From Sulfitobacter sp. (GTDB lineage: Bacteria > Pseudomonadota > Alphaproteobacteria > Rhodobacterales > Rhodobacteraceae): a stretch of DNA of 17,116 nucleotides. The position numbers were made by a program, and so were the translations under genes. Location: positions 1 through 17,116 of the forward strand of contig JAGXHC010000109.1 of NCBI GenBank assembly GCA_024636405.1. The letters are read 5' to 3'. Below the pieces are notes generated by a model. It saw nothing but the letters and a program-made list of their open reading frames with translations, did no database searches and was not told the DNA's origin. The stretch's first letter is position 1. Each line of letters starts with the position of its first letter. Positions 6,556 through 14,120 of this stretch are shown here, one piece after another.

Positions 6556-7694
6556 ACGGCGCTGGCACCGATCAGCGTCGTCGCACCCTGTTCCACGCTG
6601 AGTATCGCAAGGCCGCGCAGACATTGGCCACTGGGCTGAAACTTGAACGGCCCCAGCACCCCGTCGAAACCGGCGTCGCGCAGCAGGCCCTTGCGGTCCT
6701 GCTTGCCGATGCGTCCCAGAATACGTGCCATTTCGACGGCGTCAAAGGCCAACCCGGCGACAACGCCCGCCTCGCCCTGGCCGTCTGCTTCCAACGCGGT
6801 GGCGAAGGCTTCGAACCGCACCGGATCAGGGGCTGCGAACCAGCCACCGCGCAAAGCAACGATGCGGTAGGGTGTGACGGCGGCCCATTGATTGGACCCC
6901 AGCAGTTGCACGCCTGCTGTCTGAAGCGCGGCAGCCTGTTCTTCAAACGCGCCCCCGATCACCGGCAGATACACCGCATCGGGCAGGGCGCCGCCATTGC
7001 CGCTGCGTAATTTGTCCGCAAGCCCCGCCGCTGAGGCGGTGACGATGGGGGGGGGCATGGTGACGCCAAGGCTGCCTGCGACCGATTGGGCCGCTGCCGC
7101 CGACAACTCGCCAAACGCACCGGGCGGCACGACGACGGCGACGTTGCGCTTGCCGCGCGTGGCGGCGAAACCAAGGATGGATTTTGCGGATTGCTCCGGC
7201 GTTACGCCAAAGACAAAAAGGTTGCCGCCCGCGATGGAACTGTCGTTGGACAGTGAAACCACCGGCACGCCTCGGCCCACGGCATCCGCCACCGCGCGGC
7301 TCTGCCCGGAGAAAAGTGGCCCCAACATCAGTTGCGCCCCCGCAGCGACCGCGGTTTTTGCGGCCGCAACGGCGCTGGCATCGCTGTCACCGCTGTCAAT
7401 CAACATAACCTCGGCTTCGGGGCCAGTTGGATTGCCTCCAAGGCTTGCGGCGGCGGCCATGATCTGACCTATTGAGGCACGCGGCCCCGACAGCGGGGCC
7501 AGAAGGGCAGCTTTGCCGACAGTCCCCGCCGGGGGCAGGTCGTCACCGCCGCCAAGAGACAACCCAGAGCAACCTGCCAACCCCAGAAGTGCCGATGACC
7601 CAGACAAGCCAAGCATCATCCGACGTCGAGAAATCCCCCCCTCCGAAGCGGCGAAAACGATTGCGGGGGGCTGTCTTGCTGTTTGGTCTGACAT
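6552..7694 (-). CDS. LpoA/LppC-like lipoprotein (penicillin-binding protein activator family, type 1 periplasmic-binding fold)
   Basis: A 380-residue predicted lipoprotein. The start at 7694 has GAGGA 9 nt upstream and is needed to include the twin-arginine-like stretch SRRRMMLGL (22-30), which precedes a hydrophobic segment and the lipobox LAGC (acylated C42). The mature part has a type 1 periplasmic-binding fold of the branched-chain amino-acid receptor/LpoA kind: KAALLAPLSGPRASIGQIMA (61-80), AGAQLMLGPLFSGQSRAVAD (118-137), GVPVVSLSNDSSIAGGNLFV (142-161). These match the pattern of alphaproteobacterial PBP activators. LpoA lipoproteins stimulate peptidoglycan synthase PBP1A from the outer membrane. 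It is first in an operon with gspJ and gspK (ATGA overlap), which is unusual for this family. Its 5' 100 bp overlap gspN head to head. An amino-acid receptor-like role remains possible. Confidence 0.8.
   Translation of the reverse strand: MSDQTARQPPAIVFAASEGGISRRRMMLGLSGSSALLGLAGCSGLSLGGGDDLPPAGTVGKAALLAPLSGPRASIGQIMAAAASLGGNPTGPEAEVMLIDSGDSDASAVAAAKTAVAAGAQLMLGPLFSGQSRAVADAVGRGVPVVSLSNDSSIAGGNLFVFGVTPEQSAKSILGFAATRGKRNVAVVVPPGAFGELSAAAAQSVAGSLGVTMPPPIVTASAAGLADKLRSGNGGALPDAVYLPVIGGAFEEQAAALQTAGVQLLGSNQWAAVTPYRIVALRGGWFAAPDPVRFEAFATALEADGQGEAGVVAGLAFDAVEMARILGRIGKQDRKGLLRDAGFDGVLGPFKFQPSGQCLRGLAILSVEQGATTLIGASAV
7047..7055. repeat. G9 (C9 on coding strand) mononucleotide tract inside the LpoA-like gene
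   Basis: Nine identical bases encode three consecutive Pro (residues 214-216) with CCC codons only. A slip here would shift the frame of the lipoprotein and uncouple gspJ. Confidence 0.7.
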
Positions 7695-8359
7695 GTTTTG
7701 CGGTCCTCGTTTACGGGCTGGCCCTGATCGTGACTTTGCCAGCCTCGGCTGTGCGGGAGTTTGTCACACTCCCGCCTCAAGTCACAGGGGTATATGGCGG
7801 CGCATGGCGTGGCCGGGCGATGTTGGATGGCGGATATGCGCTGAGTTGGGACATGCGCGGCTGGTCGGTCCTGACGGCGCGGGCGGTCGTAGACTGGAAC
7901 GTGCAGGGGCCCGATACGCAGCTGACCGGGACCATGACGGTCACGCCCTGGGGCGGAGCGGTGCAGGACATCGCCGGGCGTGCCGGGCCGGGGCTTCTGG
8001 CGCTGCTGCCGGGATCGCCATTGAAAAATTGCACCTCGCGGGCTGTGGTTGATGTACAAACGCTTGCCTGGGACGGTGATGCCGCACGTGCCGCCGGGGT
8101 GATGCAGATCGACGCAGGCACCTGCGAGGATCTTCTGGGGCGTCCCACGGCGGTGCCGCAGATGGCGTTGGATTTCAGCGTGCAGGGCAAAGATGCCCGC
8201 GCGGTCATGTCGGACCGCGATGGCACGCTGGCGCAGATAACGGTAACCGGCGACAGACGGCTGATTTTGCGGGTCGAGCCAGAGGGGGCGACGCTGGTGC
8301 CGGGGATGCCGACGGGCGGGCCGCTGATCATCGAATATCCGTTCGCCACCTTGTTCTAG
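7595..8359 (+). CDS. gspN: T2SS protein GspN
   Basis: GspN is an inner-membrane anchored, mostly periplasmic T2SS component present only in some systems; its exact role is unsettled. The 254-residue protein starts at 7595, the only ATG that keeps the basic cytoplasmic N-terminus KRRKRLRG (18-25) before the single membrane helix (about 26-48). Its ribosome binding site is weak (AGAAG, 5 nt away). The periplasmic part carries GspN-like features: TLPASAVREFVTLPPQVTGVYGGAWRGRAML (48-77), read as family blocks, and TMTVTPWGGAVQDIAGRAGPG (113-133), with C146 and C177 a possible disulfide. It stands alone on the plus strand between minus-strand genes: it overlaps the LpoA-like gene by 100 bp at the 5' end and stops 7 bp short of the end of convergent gspF. 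The upstream extension to 7472 is rejected. Confidence 0.85.
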   Translation: MTQTSQASSDVEKSPPPKRRKRLRGAVLLFGLTCFAVLVYGLALIVTLPASAVREFVTLPPQVTGVYGGAWRGRAMLDGGYALSWDMRGWSVLTARAVVDWNVQGPDTQLTGTMTVTPWGGAVQDIAGRAGPGLLALLPGSPLKNCTSRAVVDVQTLAWDGDAARAAGVMQIDAGTCEDLLGRPTAVPQMALDFSVQGKDARAVMSDRDGTLAQITVTGDRRLILRVEPEGATLVPGMPTGGPLIIEYPFATLF

Positions 8360-8366
8360 GCTCCTC

Positions 8367-9584
8367 TCAGTTCACCAGATTGTTGAGATTCACAATGGGC
8401 AGCAGGATGGACAGCACCAGCAACATCACGATCCCCCCCATCAACAGCAGCACTGCCGGTTCAACCAGTGCGACCAATGCCGACACCAGTGCGTTCAGAT
8501 CGCGCGCCTGATCGTCCGCGGCGCGGGTCAGGGTTACGCTCAGAACGCCGCCTGCCTCGCCGCTGGCCACCATCGCAATAAGCATCGGCGGAAAAACACC
8601 CGCTTCGTCCAGCGATCGCGACAACGCGGTTCCTTCGCGCACACGCGCGGCGGCCTCAATGACCTTGGCGCGGATATGCAGGTTTGGCACCGTCTGCGCG
8701 GCAGCGGCGAGCGCATCAACCAACGGCACACGGCTGACGGTGAGCGTGGCAAGGGTGCCCGCAAACTGTACCGCGTTGGTCTTGAGCGAAAATCCCCGCG
8801 TCAGACGGAACTGTGCCAGAAAACGATGCCAGCGCAACCGGACCGGGGGGCGGCGCAACAGCGCCGCAATGCCGACAATACCTGCTGCCAGCCCCCCCAG
8901 CACCACCAGCCCCCAATTGTTTATGAATGCACTCAGCGCGATCAGCGTCCGCGTCAGCAACGGCAATTCCGCACCGCGCGAGGTGAAGACGCGCACGATA
9001 TCTGGCACCACAAACGTCAACAGCGCCACAATCACCGCCAGTGACACAAGCGCCAGGATGGCAGGATAAAGCAGGGCAAGCTGCACAGTCTGGCGGTTTT
9101 TGGCACGCGTCTCCACGAAGCCGGACAGATGTTCCATCACTTGGCCCAATTGCCCCGAAGCTTCACCCGCAGCAACAGAGGCGCGGTAAAAATCGCCGAA
9201 GGTCTGCGGATAATCGCCCAGTGCCTGCGCAAAGCTGCGCCCGTCAAGTACCGCGCCGCGCAGGTTCAGCAACAGCGAGGAAACCGCCACGTGGCTGCTT
9301 TGATCTGCGACGGTTTTCAGCGCCTGTTCAACGCCAATGCCGGAGCCGACAAGCGTGGCAAGCTGGCGCGTGATCAGCGTCAGTTGGCGGCCTGAAATGC
9401 GCGACCGCGCGAACAGCGGCTTGCGGGCGGTCGCGCCCTTCTTCAGCACCGTCGGCTCTACCGATACGGGGGCCAGCCTGCGGCCGCGAAGGGCGGCGCG
9501 CGCGGCTGACGCACTGGCGGCCTCGATGATGCCCTTGGCTGTCTTGCCCTGCGTGTCGACGGCTTGATAAGCGAAGGCCGGCAT
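8367..9584 (-). CDS. gspF: T2SS inner-membrane platform protein GspF
   Basis: The polytopic platform protein that links the GspE motor to pseudopilus assembly. The 405 residues are full length for the family. The N-terminus MPAFAYQAVDTQGKTAKGII is typical, followed by two homologous cytoplasmic GspF domains (about 68-165 and 270-370) with the repeated block LITRQLATLVGSGIGVEQAL (70-89) and its second copy QFAGTLATLTVSRVPLVDAL (273-292), and with SVAAGEASGQL (136-146) matched by MVASGEAGGVL (338-348). Three membrane segments are seen at about 168-192, 222-243 and 373-398. The ATG overlaps the gspE stop by one base (TAATG). It is the last gene of the gspL-M-E-F operon and ends 7 bp from convergent gspN, leaving no room for a terminator between them. 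Confidence 0.97.
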   Translation of the reverse strand: MPAFAYQAVDTQGKTAKGIIEAASASAARAALRGRRLAPVSVEPTVLKKGATARKPLFARSRISGRQLTLITRQLATLVGSGIGVEQALKTVADQSSHVAVSSLLLNLRGAVLDGRSFAQALGDYPQTFGDFYRASVAAGEASGQLGQVMEHLSGFVETRAKNRQTVQLALLYPAILALVSLAVIVALLTFVVPDIVRVFTSRGAELPLLTRTLIALSAFINNWGLVVLGGLAAGIVGIAALLRRPPVRLRWHRFLAQFRLTRGFSLKTNAVQFAGTLATLTVSRVPLVDALAAAAQTVPNLHIRAKVIEAAARVREGTALSRSLDEAGVFPPMLIAMVASGEAGGVLSVTLTRAADDQARDLNALVSALVALVEPAVLLLMGGIVMLLVLSILLPIVNLNNLVN

Positions 9585-11083
9585 TAGCCGTCAACCTGCG
9601 GTATCACGGAATCCTCATGTACGGCGCGCGCCACTTCTTGTGCCGTTGTCAGGCCCGCGCGCATCTTTTCAATGCCGTCGATCAGGATGCCGGGGCCACG
9701 TTCGCGTGCCGCAGCGATCAATGCCGCCTCCGATCCGCCTTCGTGCATCATCCGTTCCAGTCCGGTGTCGATCTCGATCACCTCGTAAAGAGGCAGACGC
9801 CCTCGATAACCGCTGTCATGGCAGGCATCGCAACCAGTGCTTTTGCGTACCATGGTCCCGGCGGCAATCTTGCCCGCAAGCAGATCGCTTTCGGCGGGGG
9901 TCACGGCATGATCGGTCAGACAGTCGGGGCAGTTCTGCCGCACCAACCGCTGCGCGATCAGCCCGCGCAGCATCGGCGCCAGCAGGAAACGCTCTACGCC
10001 CATTTCCACCAACCGCGCCACGGCGCCGATGGCGGTATTGGTGTGCAATGTCGAAATAACCAAGTGACCGGTCATTGCAGATTCCACGGCGATCTGCGCC
10101 GTCTCGCGGTCGCGAATTTCGCCGACCATGATCACGTCCGGGTCCTGGCGCAGAATGGCGCGCAGCCCCCGTGCAAAGCTCAGATCGGTCTTGGCGTTGA
10201 CCTGCATCTGCCCGACACCGTCCATTGTGTATTCAATGGGATCTTCCACAGTCATGATGTTGCGTTGCCGGTCGTTGAGCATATCCAGCCCGGCATAAAG
10301 CGTTGTGGTCTTGCCCGATCCCGTCGGACCGGTGACCAACACCATACCGTCAGGGCGTGACAGGATGCGTTTGAGCGCGCCGTTATCGCGCTCCGACAGG
10401 CCCAGATGTTCGATGCCGCGCAGGGTCTGTCCACGGTCCAGCAGACGCAGCACCACCCGTTCGCCGAACTGCGACGGAATGGTCGAAATCCGCACGTCCA
10501 GATCGTAGCCGCCGACGCGCAGCGAAACACGCCCGTCCTGCGGCAGGCGTTTTTCGGCAATATCGAGCTTTCCCATGACCTTGATCCGGCTGGTCAGCAG
10601 CGGCGCCAGCGCGCGTTTCGGGCTGAGCACTTCGCGCAGTACCCCGTCCACGCGAAACCGCACCAGCAGGCGGCGTTCCTCGGTTTCGATGTGGACGTCG
10701 GACGCGCCTTCCTTGACCGCCTCCAGCAGCAGTGCATTGATCAGGCGCACCACGGGCGCATCGTCGTTTTGGGCCAGCAGATCGTCTACTGAGGCGGCAG
10801 TATCGGCCAGCGACGCCAGATCATCATCCGCATCCGCCGCCACCTGCGCCGCCTCGGATGCTGAATCGCGATAGAGCGTGCCAAGGATTGCCTCAAACTC
10901 CGCCGCTGCGATTTGCTCGAACGGCAGCGGCCCGCCGTAAATGCGCTGCGCCTCGATCAATGCCTCAAAGGACGCGTCGGCGCGGTGCTGGCAGCGGGTG
11001 CCACCAGCGTGGTGCAGCAATACGACACCATTGGTTTGCGCAAATCCATAGGCAAGCCGCACGGCGGGGGTCATGTCGTTCAC
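9584..11083 (-). CDS. gspE: T2SS ATPase GspE
   Basis: The cytoplasmic hexameric ATPase that powers pseudopilus assembly; it binds GspL and GspF. The 499 residues are full length: an N1E-type domain (about 1-100), an N2E domain with LINALLLEAVKEGASDVHIE (114-133) and the RFRVDGVLREVL block, then the RecA-like domain. Walker A is GPTGSGKTT (252-260), the Asp box VEDPIEY (279-285), Walker B RQDPDVIMVGEIRD (312-325) and the His box TGHLVISTLHTN (338-349). The zinc-binding tetracysteine is present (C385, C388, C418, C421), which is typical of GspE/PilB. All catalytic elements are intact, so it should be active. The start at 11083 overlaps the gspM stop by four bases (ATGA), and the stop overlaps gspF by one. 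Confidence 0.98.
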   Translation of the reverse strand: MNDMTPAVRLAYGFAQTNGVVLLHHAGGTRCQHRADASFEALIEAQRIYGGPLPFEQIAAAEFEAILGTLYRDSASEAAQVAADADDDLASLADTAASVDDLLAQNDDAPVVRLINALLLEAVKEGASDVHIETEERRLLVRFRVDGVLREVLSPKRALAPLLTSRIKVMGKLDIAEKRLPQDGRVSLRVGGYDLDVRISTIPSQFGERVVLRLLDRGQTLRGIEHLGLSERDNGALKRILSRPDGMVLVTGPTGSGKTTTLYAGLDMLNDRQRNIMTVEDPIEYTMDGVGQMQVNAKTDLSFARGLRAILRQDPDVIMVGEIRDRETAQIAVESAMTGHLVISTLHTNTAIGAVARLVEMGVERFLLAPMLRGLIAQRLVRQNCPDCLTDHAVTPAESDLLAGKIAAGTMVRKSTGCDACHDSGYRGRLPLYEVIEIDTGLERMMHEGGSEAALIAAARERGPGILIDGIEKMRAGLTTAQEVARAVHEDSVIPQVDG

Positions 11084-11535
11084 GGCAACACCTCAAGCAG
11101 CAGACGGGCAGAGACGATACCGGGTTCGGGTCGGCGGTCAATCTCGATGGCGCTCACGGTGACGCCGTCCACCTGCTCAAGATCCGAAAGCCAGGTCAAC
11201 ACTGTTGCAAAGGGCGTGTCATCCAGCGTCACACGGCTGCCTTGGCCATCGGGTTCAATGCGGCGCACAGGCAATCCAGCGGCTTCGGCAGATCGGGTGA
11301 TGCGGGTGGCAATGGGCGTATCGTTTATCGCGCGCGGCGCAGGCGCGTCGCCACGCTGCGCCAATGCTGCGGTGTCAATGACAACGCGGTACGCCGCTAT
11401 ATCGGCCCGCGCGCCGACACGTGCGGCCTGCACGGGCAGCCAGACAAAGCGGTATCCGGCGAACAACGCGACAAGCGGCAAAACAGCAAGGATCAGGATC
11501 TTTTCACGGCTGCTGAGAGCGGCAAAGGATTTCAT
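11080..11535 (-). CDS. gspM: T2SS inner-membrane protein GspM
   Basis: A bitopic platform protein that partners GspL and GspC. It has 151 residues: a short cytoplasmic N-terminus (MKSFAALSSREK), one membrane helix (about 12-30, ILILAVLPLVALFAGYRFV), then a periplasmic stretch with a helical region followed by a ferredoxin-like domain (RSAEAAGLPVRRIEPDGQGS and VLTWLSDLEQVDGVTVSAIE are diagnostic in style). The family is poorly conserved, so assignment relies on this architecture together with position between gspL and gspE. It overlaps both neighbours by four bases (ATGA), implying coupled synthesis in fixed proportion. Confidence 0.93.
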   Translation of the reverse strand: MKSFAALSSREKILILAVLPLVALFAGYRFVWLPVQAARVGARADIAAYRVVIDTAALAQRGDAPAPRAINDTPIATRITRSAEAAGLPVRRIEPDGQGSRVTLDDTPFATVLTWLSDLEQVDGVTVSAIEIDRRPEPGIVSARLLLEVLP

Positions 11536-12695
11536 TGTGTCGTGCCCCGGCTGATCCGCATGTCGACTTCTGCCGCGCCACCGCTGGCATTGGCGGCACC
11601 GCTGCGCACGGTAAATCCCTGCTGTTCCAACAATTGCTGAAGCTGTTGCAGATCGTCCAGGCCGCTGCCTTCAATCAGTACCGAAAGGCTGTTTTCCTGC
11701 GCCCCCCATGCCAGCCTGCGAAAGCTGATCGGCGTGGGCAGCCCGACCATCGCGGCGGTCACATCGCTCAGAAGTGGCAGAAAAGCGCCCTGACTTTGGG
11801 TCGCGGCCACAGGGGCAAGCCGCGACAGGATCGCGTCCACATCGCCGCCTTCCAGTGCGATACCGGGCAGGGGGCCGGCGATCGCGGCCTGAGCGCGTGC
11901 GCGTTCATGTTGGGCAAGGCGTTGCAGCGCCGACAGATCAAACAACGCAAGCGCCATGTGTATGACCAGCGCCGCAATCACCGCAGAGCCGACAAACAGC
12001 GCGATACTGCGGCGACTTTCGCTGTCCCGGCGAATGCGCGCCAAACTGAAGGCCATATCAGCCGGGTCAGGGGGCGGCGGGTTTTCCGACAGGTCTTGCG
12101 CGGTCAGATCATTAGGCAGCGCCTCCCCCAGTGAGAATAGCAGCGGCTTGCCCGCGCGCGCCCAAAGCATTGCCAGCATATCCGCCGAGGCCGCGAAACC
12201 GGTGCCGTCTGACTGCCTCACGAGAACCCTGTTACCGTCGCGCCAAACCGCCCAGGCAGCGCCATCAGAAGGGGGCACGGGACGCGGGATCAGAAAGAAG
12301 TCAGGCAGCACAGGGGCGCTTTGAGCTTCGAACACGGCAAATATATCGCGCGTGAGAACAAGGGCCAGCACCTGACCGGCGGTATCCGCCCTGAGCGGGC
12401 CCTGGACGACCTGGACCGAGTCGATGGGCGCCGCGACACGGTCCTCGACTGCATAGGTGAGCAGGGCGGACCGCTGCCGCGCACCGACCTTGGGCAGGGT
12501 CACGACATGGGCCGCGATCAACTCTGCCGGGATCAAAACAGGCGGTCCGCCGCGCACCATATGGGCGTACTTCGATGCACGCTGTATCATCGCATTTGAG
12601 GGATGGCGTGGCACGCGCGCAATCGCGGTATCAGCAGGCAGGTCTACAGGCAGCCCAAGGGCTGCATCTGGCGCGCTAATGCTTTGATTAGTCAC
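11532..12695 (-). CDS. gspL: T2SS inner-membrane protein GspL
   Basis: A platform protein that recruits GspE to the membrane and binds GspM. The 387 residues show an N-terminal actin-like cytoplasmic domain (about 1-225, including ARVPRHPSNAM, TLPKVGARQRSALLTYAVED and the Trp-containing core GAAWAVWRDGNRVLVRQ), one membrane helix (about 231-252) and a periplasmic ferredoxin-like domain (about 280-387, with SFRRLAWGAQENSLSVLIEG and LQQLLEQQGFTVRSG). The start is GTG at 12695, with AAAAGG 9 nt upstream; no closer ATG would preserve the domain. It is the first gene of the leftward gspL-M-E-F operon and divergent from gspG across 74 bp. Low sequence conservation is normal for GspL, so context supports the call. 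Confidence 0.93.
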   Translation of the reverse strand: MTNQSISAPDAALGLPVDLPADTAIARVPRHPSNAMIQRASKYAHMVRGGPPVLIPAELIAAHVVTLPKVGARQRSALLTYAVEDRVAAPIDSVQVVQGPLRADTAGQVLALVLTRDIFAVFEAQSAPVLPDFFLIPRPVPPSDGAAWAVWRDGNRVLVRQSDGTGFAASADMLAMLWARAGKPLLFSLGEALPNDLTAQDLSENPPPPDPADMAFSLARIRRDSESRRSIALFVGSAVIAALVIHMALALFDLSALQRLAQHERARAQAAIAGPLPGIALEGGDVDAILSRLAPVAATQSQGAFLPLLSDVTAAMVGLPTPISFRRLAWGAQENSLSVLIEGSGLDDLQQLQQLLEQQGFTVRSGAANASGGAAEVDMRISRGTTQ

Positions 12696-12769
12696 GAATT
12701 ATTGCCTTTTCTTGGTCCCGTCGTTGCGATACTATGCCACAAACACGCTGTGAGAAGGAATACAGTTTC
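12696..12769. promoter_or_regulatory. gspL-gspG intergenic: 74-bp divergent control region for both main gsp operons
   Basis: Transcription of gspL-M-E-F (left) and gspG-H-I-C-D (right) must start in or very near this short region, so the two promoters probably overlap or share an operator. TACTAT (12730-12735) is a possible rightward -10, but no -35 element of good fit is placed correctly. AAGGA (12755-12759) is the gspG ribosome binding site. Confidence 0.6.
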
Positions 12770-13261
12770 ATGGGTTTTGGGAAATTCCTCCGCCATGCCG
12801 CGCGCGGTGGGAACAGCGCAGGCCGCCGGGTGCCGGATGCGGGCGTGACGCTGATCGAAATGATGGTGGTGCTTGTCATCATCGCGTTGGTCGCGGCGAT
12901 TATCGTGCCCAATGTCATCGGGCGCCCAGATGAGGCGCGCATGACCGTGGCACAGTCGGATATCCGCGCTATTGGATCGGCGCTGGAGCTTTATCGGCTG
13001 GACAATCAGAACTATCCCACGACCACACAGGGGCTGGAGGCGCTGGCCGTGCGCCCCACCTCCCCGCCCGAGCCGCGCAACTGGGTTGCGGATGGCTATC
13101 TGACGGCGGTGCCAATAGACCCTTGGGGTAATGATTATCTTTACCGTTCACCGGGGGATAACGGGGGCTATGACCTGATGTCGCTGGGTGGCGATGGCGC
13201 GCCGGGCGGTGACGGGACGGCGGCGGATATTGTGCACGGCCAGACGCAGGCCAGCAAGTGA
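12770..13261 (+). CDS. gspG: T2SS major pseudopilin GspG
   Basis: The main subunit of the periplasmic pseudopilus that pushes substrates through the secretin. The 163-residue precursor starts at 12770 (AAGGA 10 nt upstream); an in-frame ATG at 12734 has no such site. The leader is long (25 residues) and basic, cut after G25 in VPDAG, giving mature VTLIEMMVVLVIIALVAAII with Glu at +5 and Val at +1. Diagnostic GspG blocks follow: EARMTVAQSDIRAIGSALELYRLDNQNYPTT as a family stretch, TTQGLEAL, VPIDPWGNDYLYRSPG, and the calcium-binding C-terminal loop YDLMSLGGDGAPGGDGTAAD. It is first in the rightward operon; its TGA overlaps the GTG start of gspH. The protein is highly conserved, and the call is certain. 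Confidence 0.98.
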   Translation: MGFGKFLRHAARGGNSAGRRVPDAGVTLIEMMVVLVIIALVAAIIVPNVIGRPDEARMTVAQSDIRAIGSALELYRLDNQNYPTTTQGLEALAVRPTSPPEPRNWVADGYLTAVPIDPWGNDYLYRSPGDNGGYDLMSLGGDGAPGGDGTAADIVHGQTQASK

Positions 13262-13755
13262 GACATGGCGCATCTGGCACGCCGTCACGCGGTGCGCGCG
13301 ATCCGCAGTCGGGCGTGACCTTGATCGAGGTGCTGGTGGTTTTGGTGCTGGTTGGCGTGATGGCCGGAACTGTCGCGCTGAGCGTCGGACGCGGCGGGCG
13401 CGGCGATGTGGCGATGCAGCAGGCGGATCTGCTGGTCGCACGGCTGAACCGGGCAGCGGATGAGGTGATCCTGACGGGTGAGCCGATGCGCTTTGAATGG
13501 ACCGCAAGGGGATATGGTTTTTCCGTCTATGAGGGCGATGAATGGATGCCACATACAGTGTCTCTGCTGGCCGAGCCGCACATTTTGCCTGACAGGATGC
13601 GGTTTGGCGACACGTCCGGATCCGCAGTGCTGTCTGCCGATATGCGGCTGGATGCGGGTAAAGTTCTGGCGCTTGATGTGCTGCGCGACGGCAGCACTGC
13701 GGAACAGGTGACATTCGACGGGATCAACGCCGCAAGGGCGGGGCAGGGGATATGA
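13258..13755 (+). CDS. gspH: T2SS minor pseudopilin GspH
   Basis: A minor pseudopilin that joins the tip complex to the GspG fibre. The 165-residue precursor begins with GTG overlapping the gspG stop (GTGA), so it is probably made by coupled translation. The leader MRHGASGTPSRGARDPQSG is cut after G19; the mature N-terminus VTLIEVLVVLVLVGVMAGTV has Glu at +5. The remaining domain has the GspH pattern: QADLLVARLNRAADEVILTG, then FEWTARGYGFSVYEGDEWMP, typical of GspH/FimT beta-sheet domains. Stop and gspI start overlap by ATGA. A second in-frame ATG at 13624-13650 would be too late to keep the leader. The size is normal for the family. Confidence 0.93.
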   Translation: MRHGASGTPSRGARDPQSGVTLIEVLVVLVLVGVMAGTVALSVGRGGRGDVAMQQADLLVARLNRAADEVILTGEPMRFEWTARGYGFSVYEGDEWMPHTVSLLAEPHILPDRMRFGDTSGSAVLSADMRLDAGKVLALDVLRDGSTAEQVTFDGINAARAGQGI

Positions 13756-14120
13756 GCGCACGCGCTGATAAAGAGGCGGGGTTCACCCTGATAGAGGCGC
13801 TTGTGGCGATGGCGGTGCTGGCGCTTGGCGCGGTGTCGCTGTTGTCTGCGGCCGAAGGACATACAAAGCGCATCACCGACCTGACCGGGCGCGTCGCTGC
13901 GCGGTGGGTGGCGGATGAGGCGCTGACGCAATTGCGGCTGGGGCTTGAGCCGCAGGGGCAGGCGGTCATGATGTATGGCATCGCCTTTGATGTCGCGCGC
14001 GACCGCGCAGAGACGACGGACCCGGACGTTCAGCGGCTGAGCGTGCGTGTCACCAGGTCCGGCACAGACCAGACGCTTTATGTGCTTGATGGCTATGTTG
14101 ATACCGGGGCCGCGTCGTGA
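13752..14120 (+). CDS. gspI: T2SS minor pseudopilin GspI
   Basis: A tip pseudopilin that starts assembly of the GspI-J-K complex. The precursor has 122 residues, with leader MSARADKEAG cut after G10. The mature N-terminus FTLIEALVAMAVLALGAVSL is the only one of the five pseudopilins here with the canonical Phe at +1, and it has Glu at +5. The block VAARWVADEALTQLRLG is the usual GspI helix (compare the A-x-W-x-A-x-N pattern of the family). The rest of the domain is short, with VQRLSVRVTRSG as a likely strand. ATG overlaps the gspH stop and TGA overlaps the GTG of gspC. Confidence 0.93.
   Translation: MSARADKEAGFTLIEALVAMAVLALGAVSLLSAAEGHTKRITDLTGRVAARWVADEALTQLRLGLEPQGQAVMMYGIAFDVARDRAETTDPDVQRLSVRVTRSGTDQTLYVLDGYVDTGAAS

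Noticed and set aside
10858..11640. Plus-strand frame of 260 codons across gspM/gspE
   Set aside because: It is the shadow of two certain genes on the other strand; composition is Arg/Gly/His-rich without a domain pattern.
12696..12769. EcfG promoter between gspL and gspG
   Set aside because: CGTT occurs at 12722-12725, but no GGAAC-like element is found 16-17 bp upstream.
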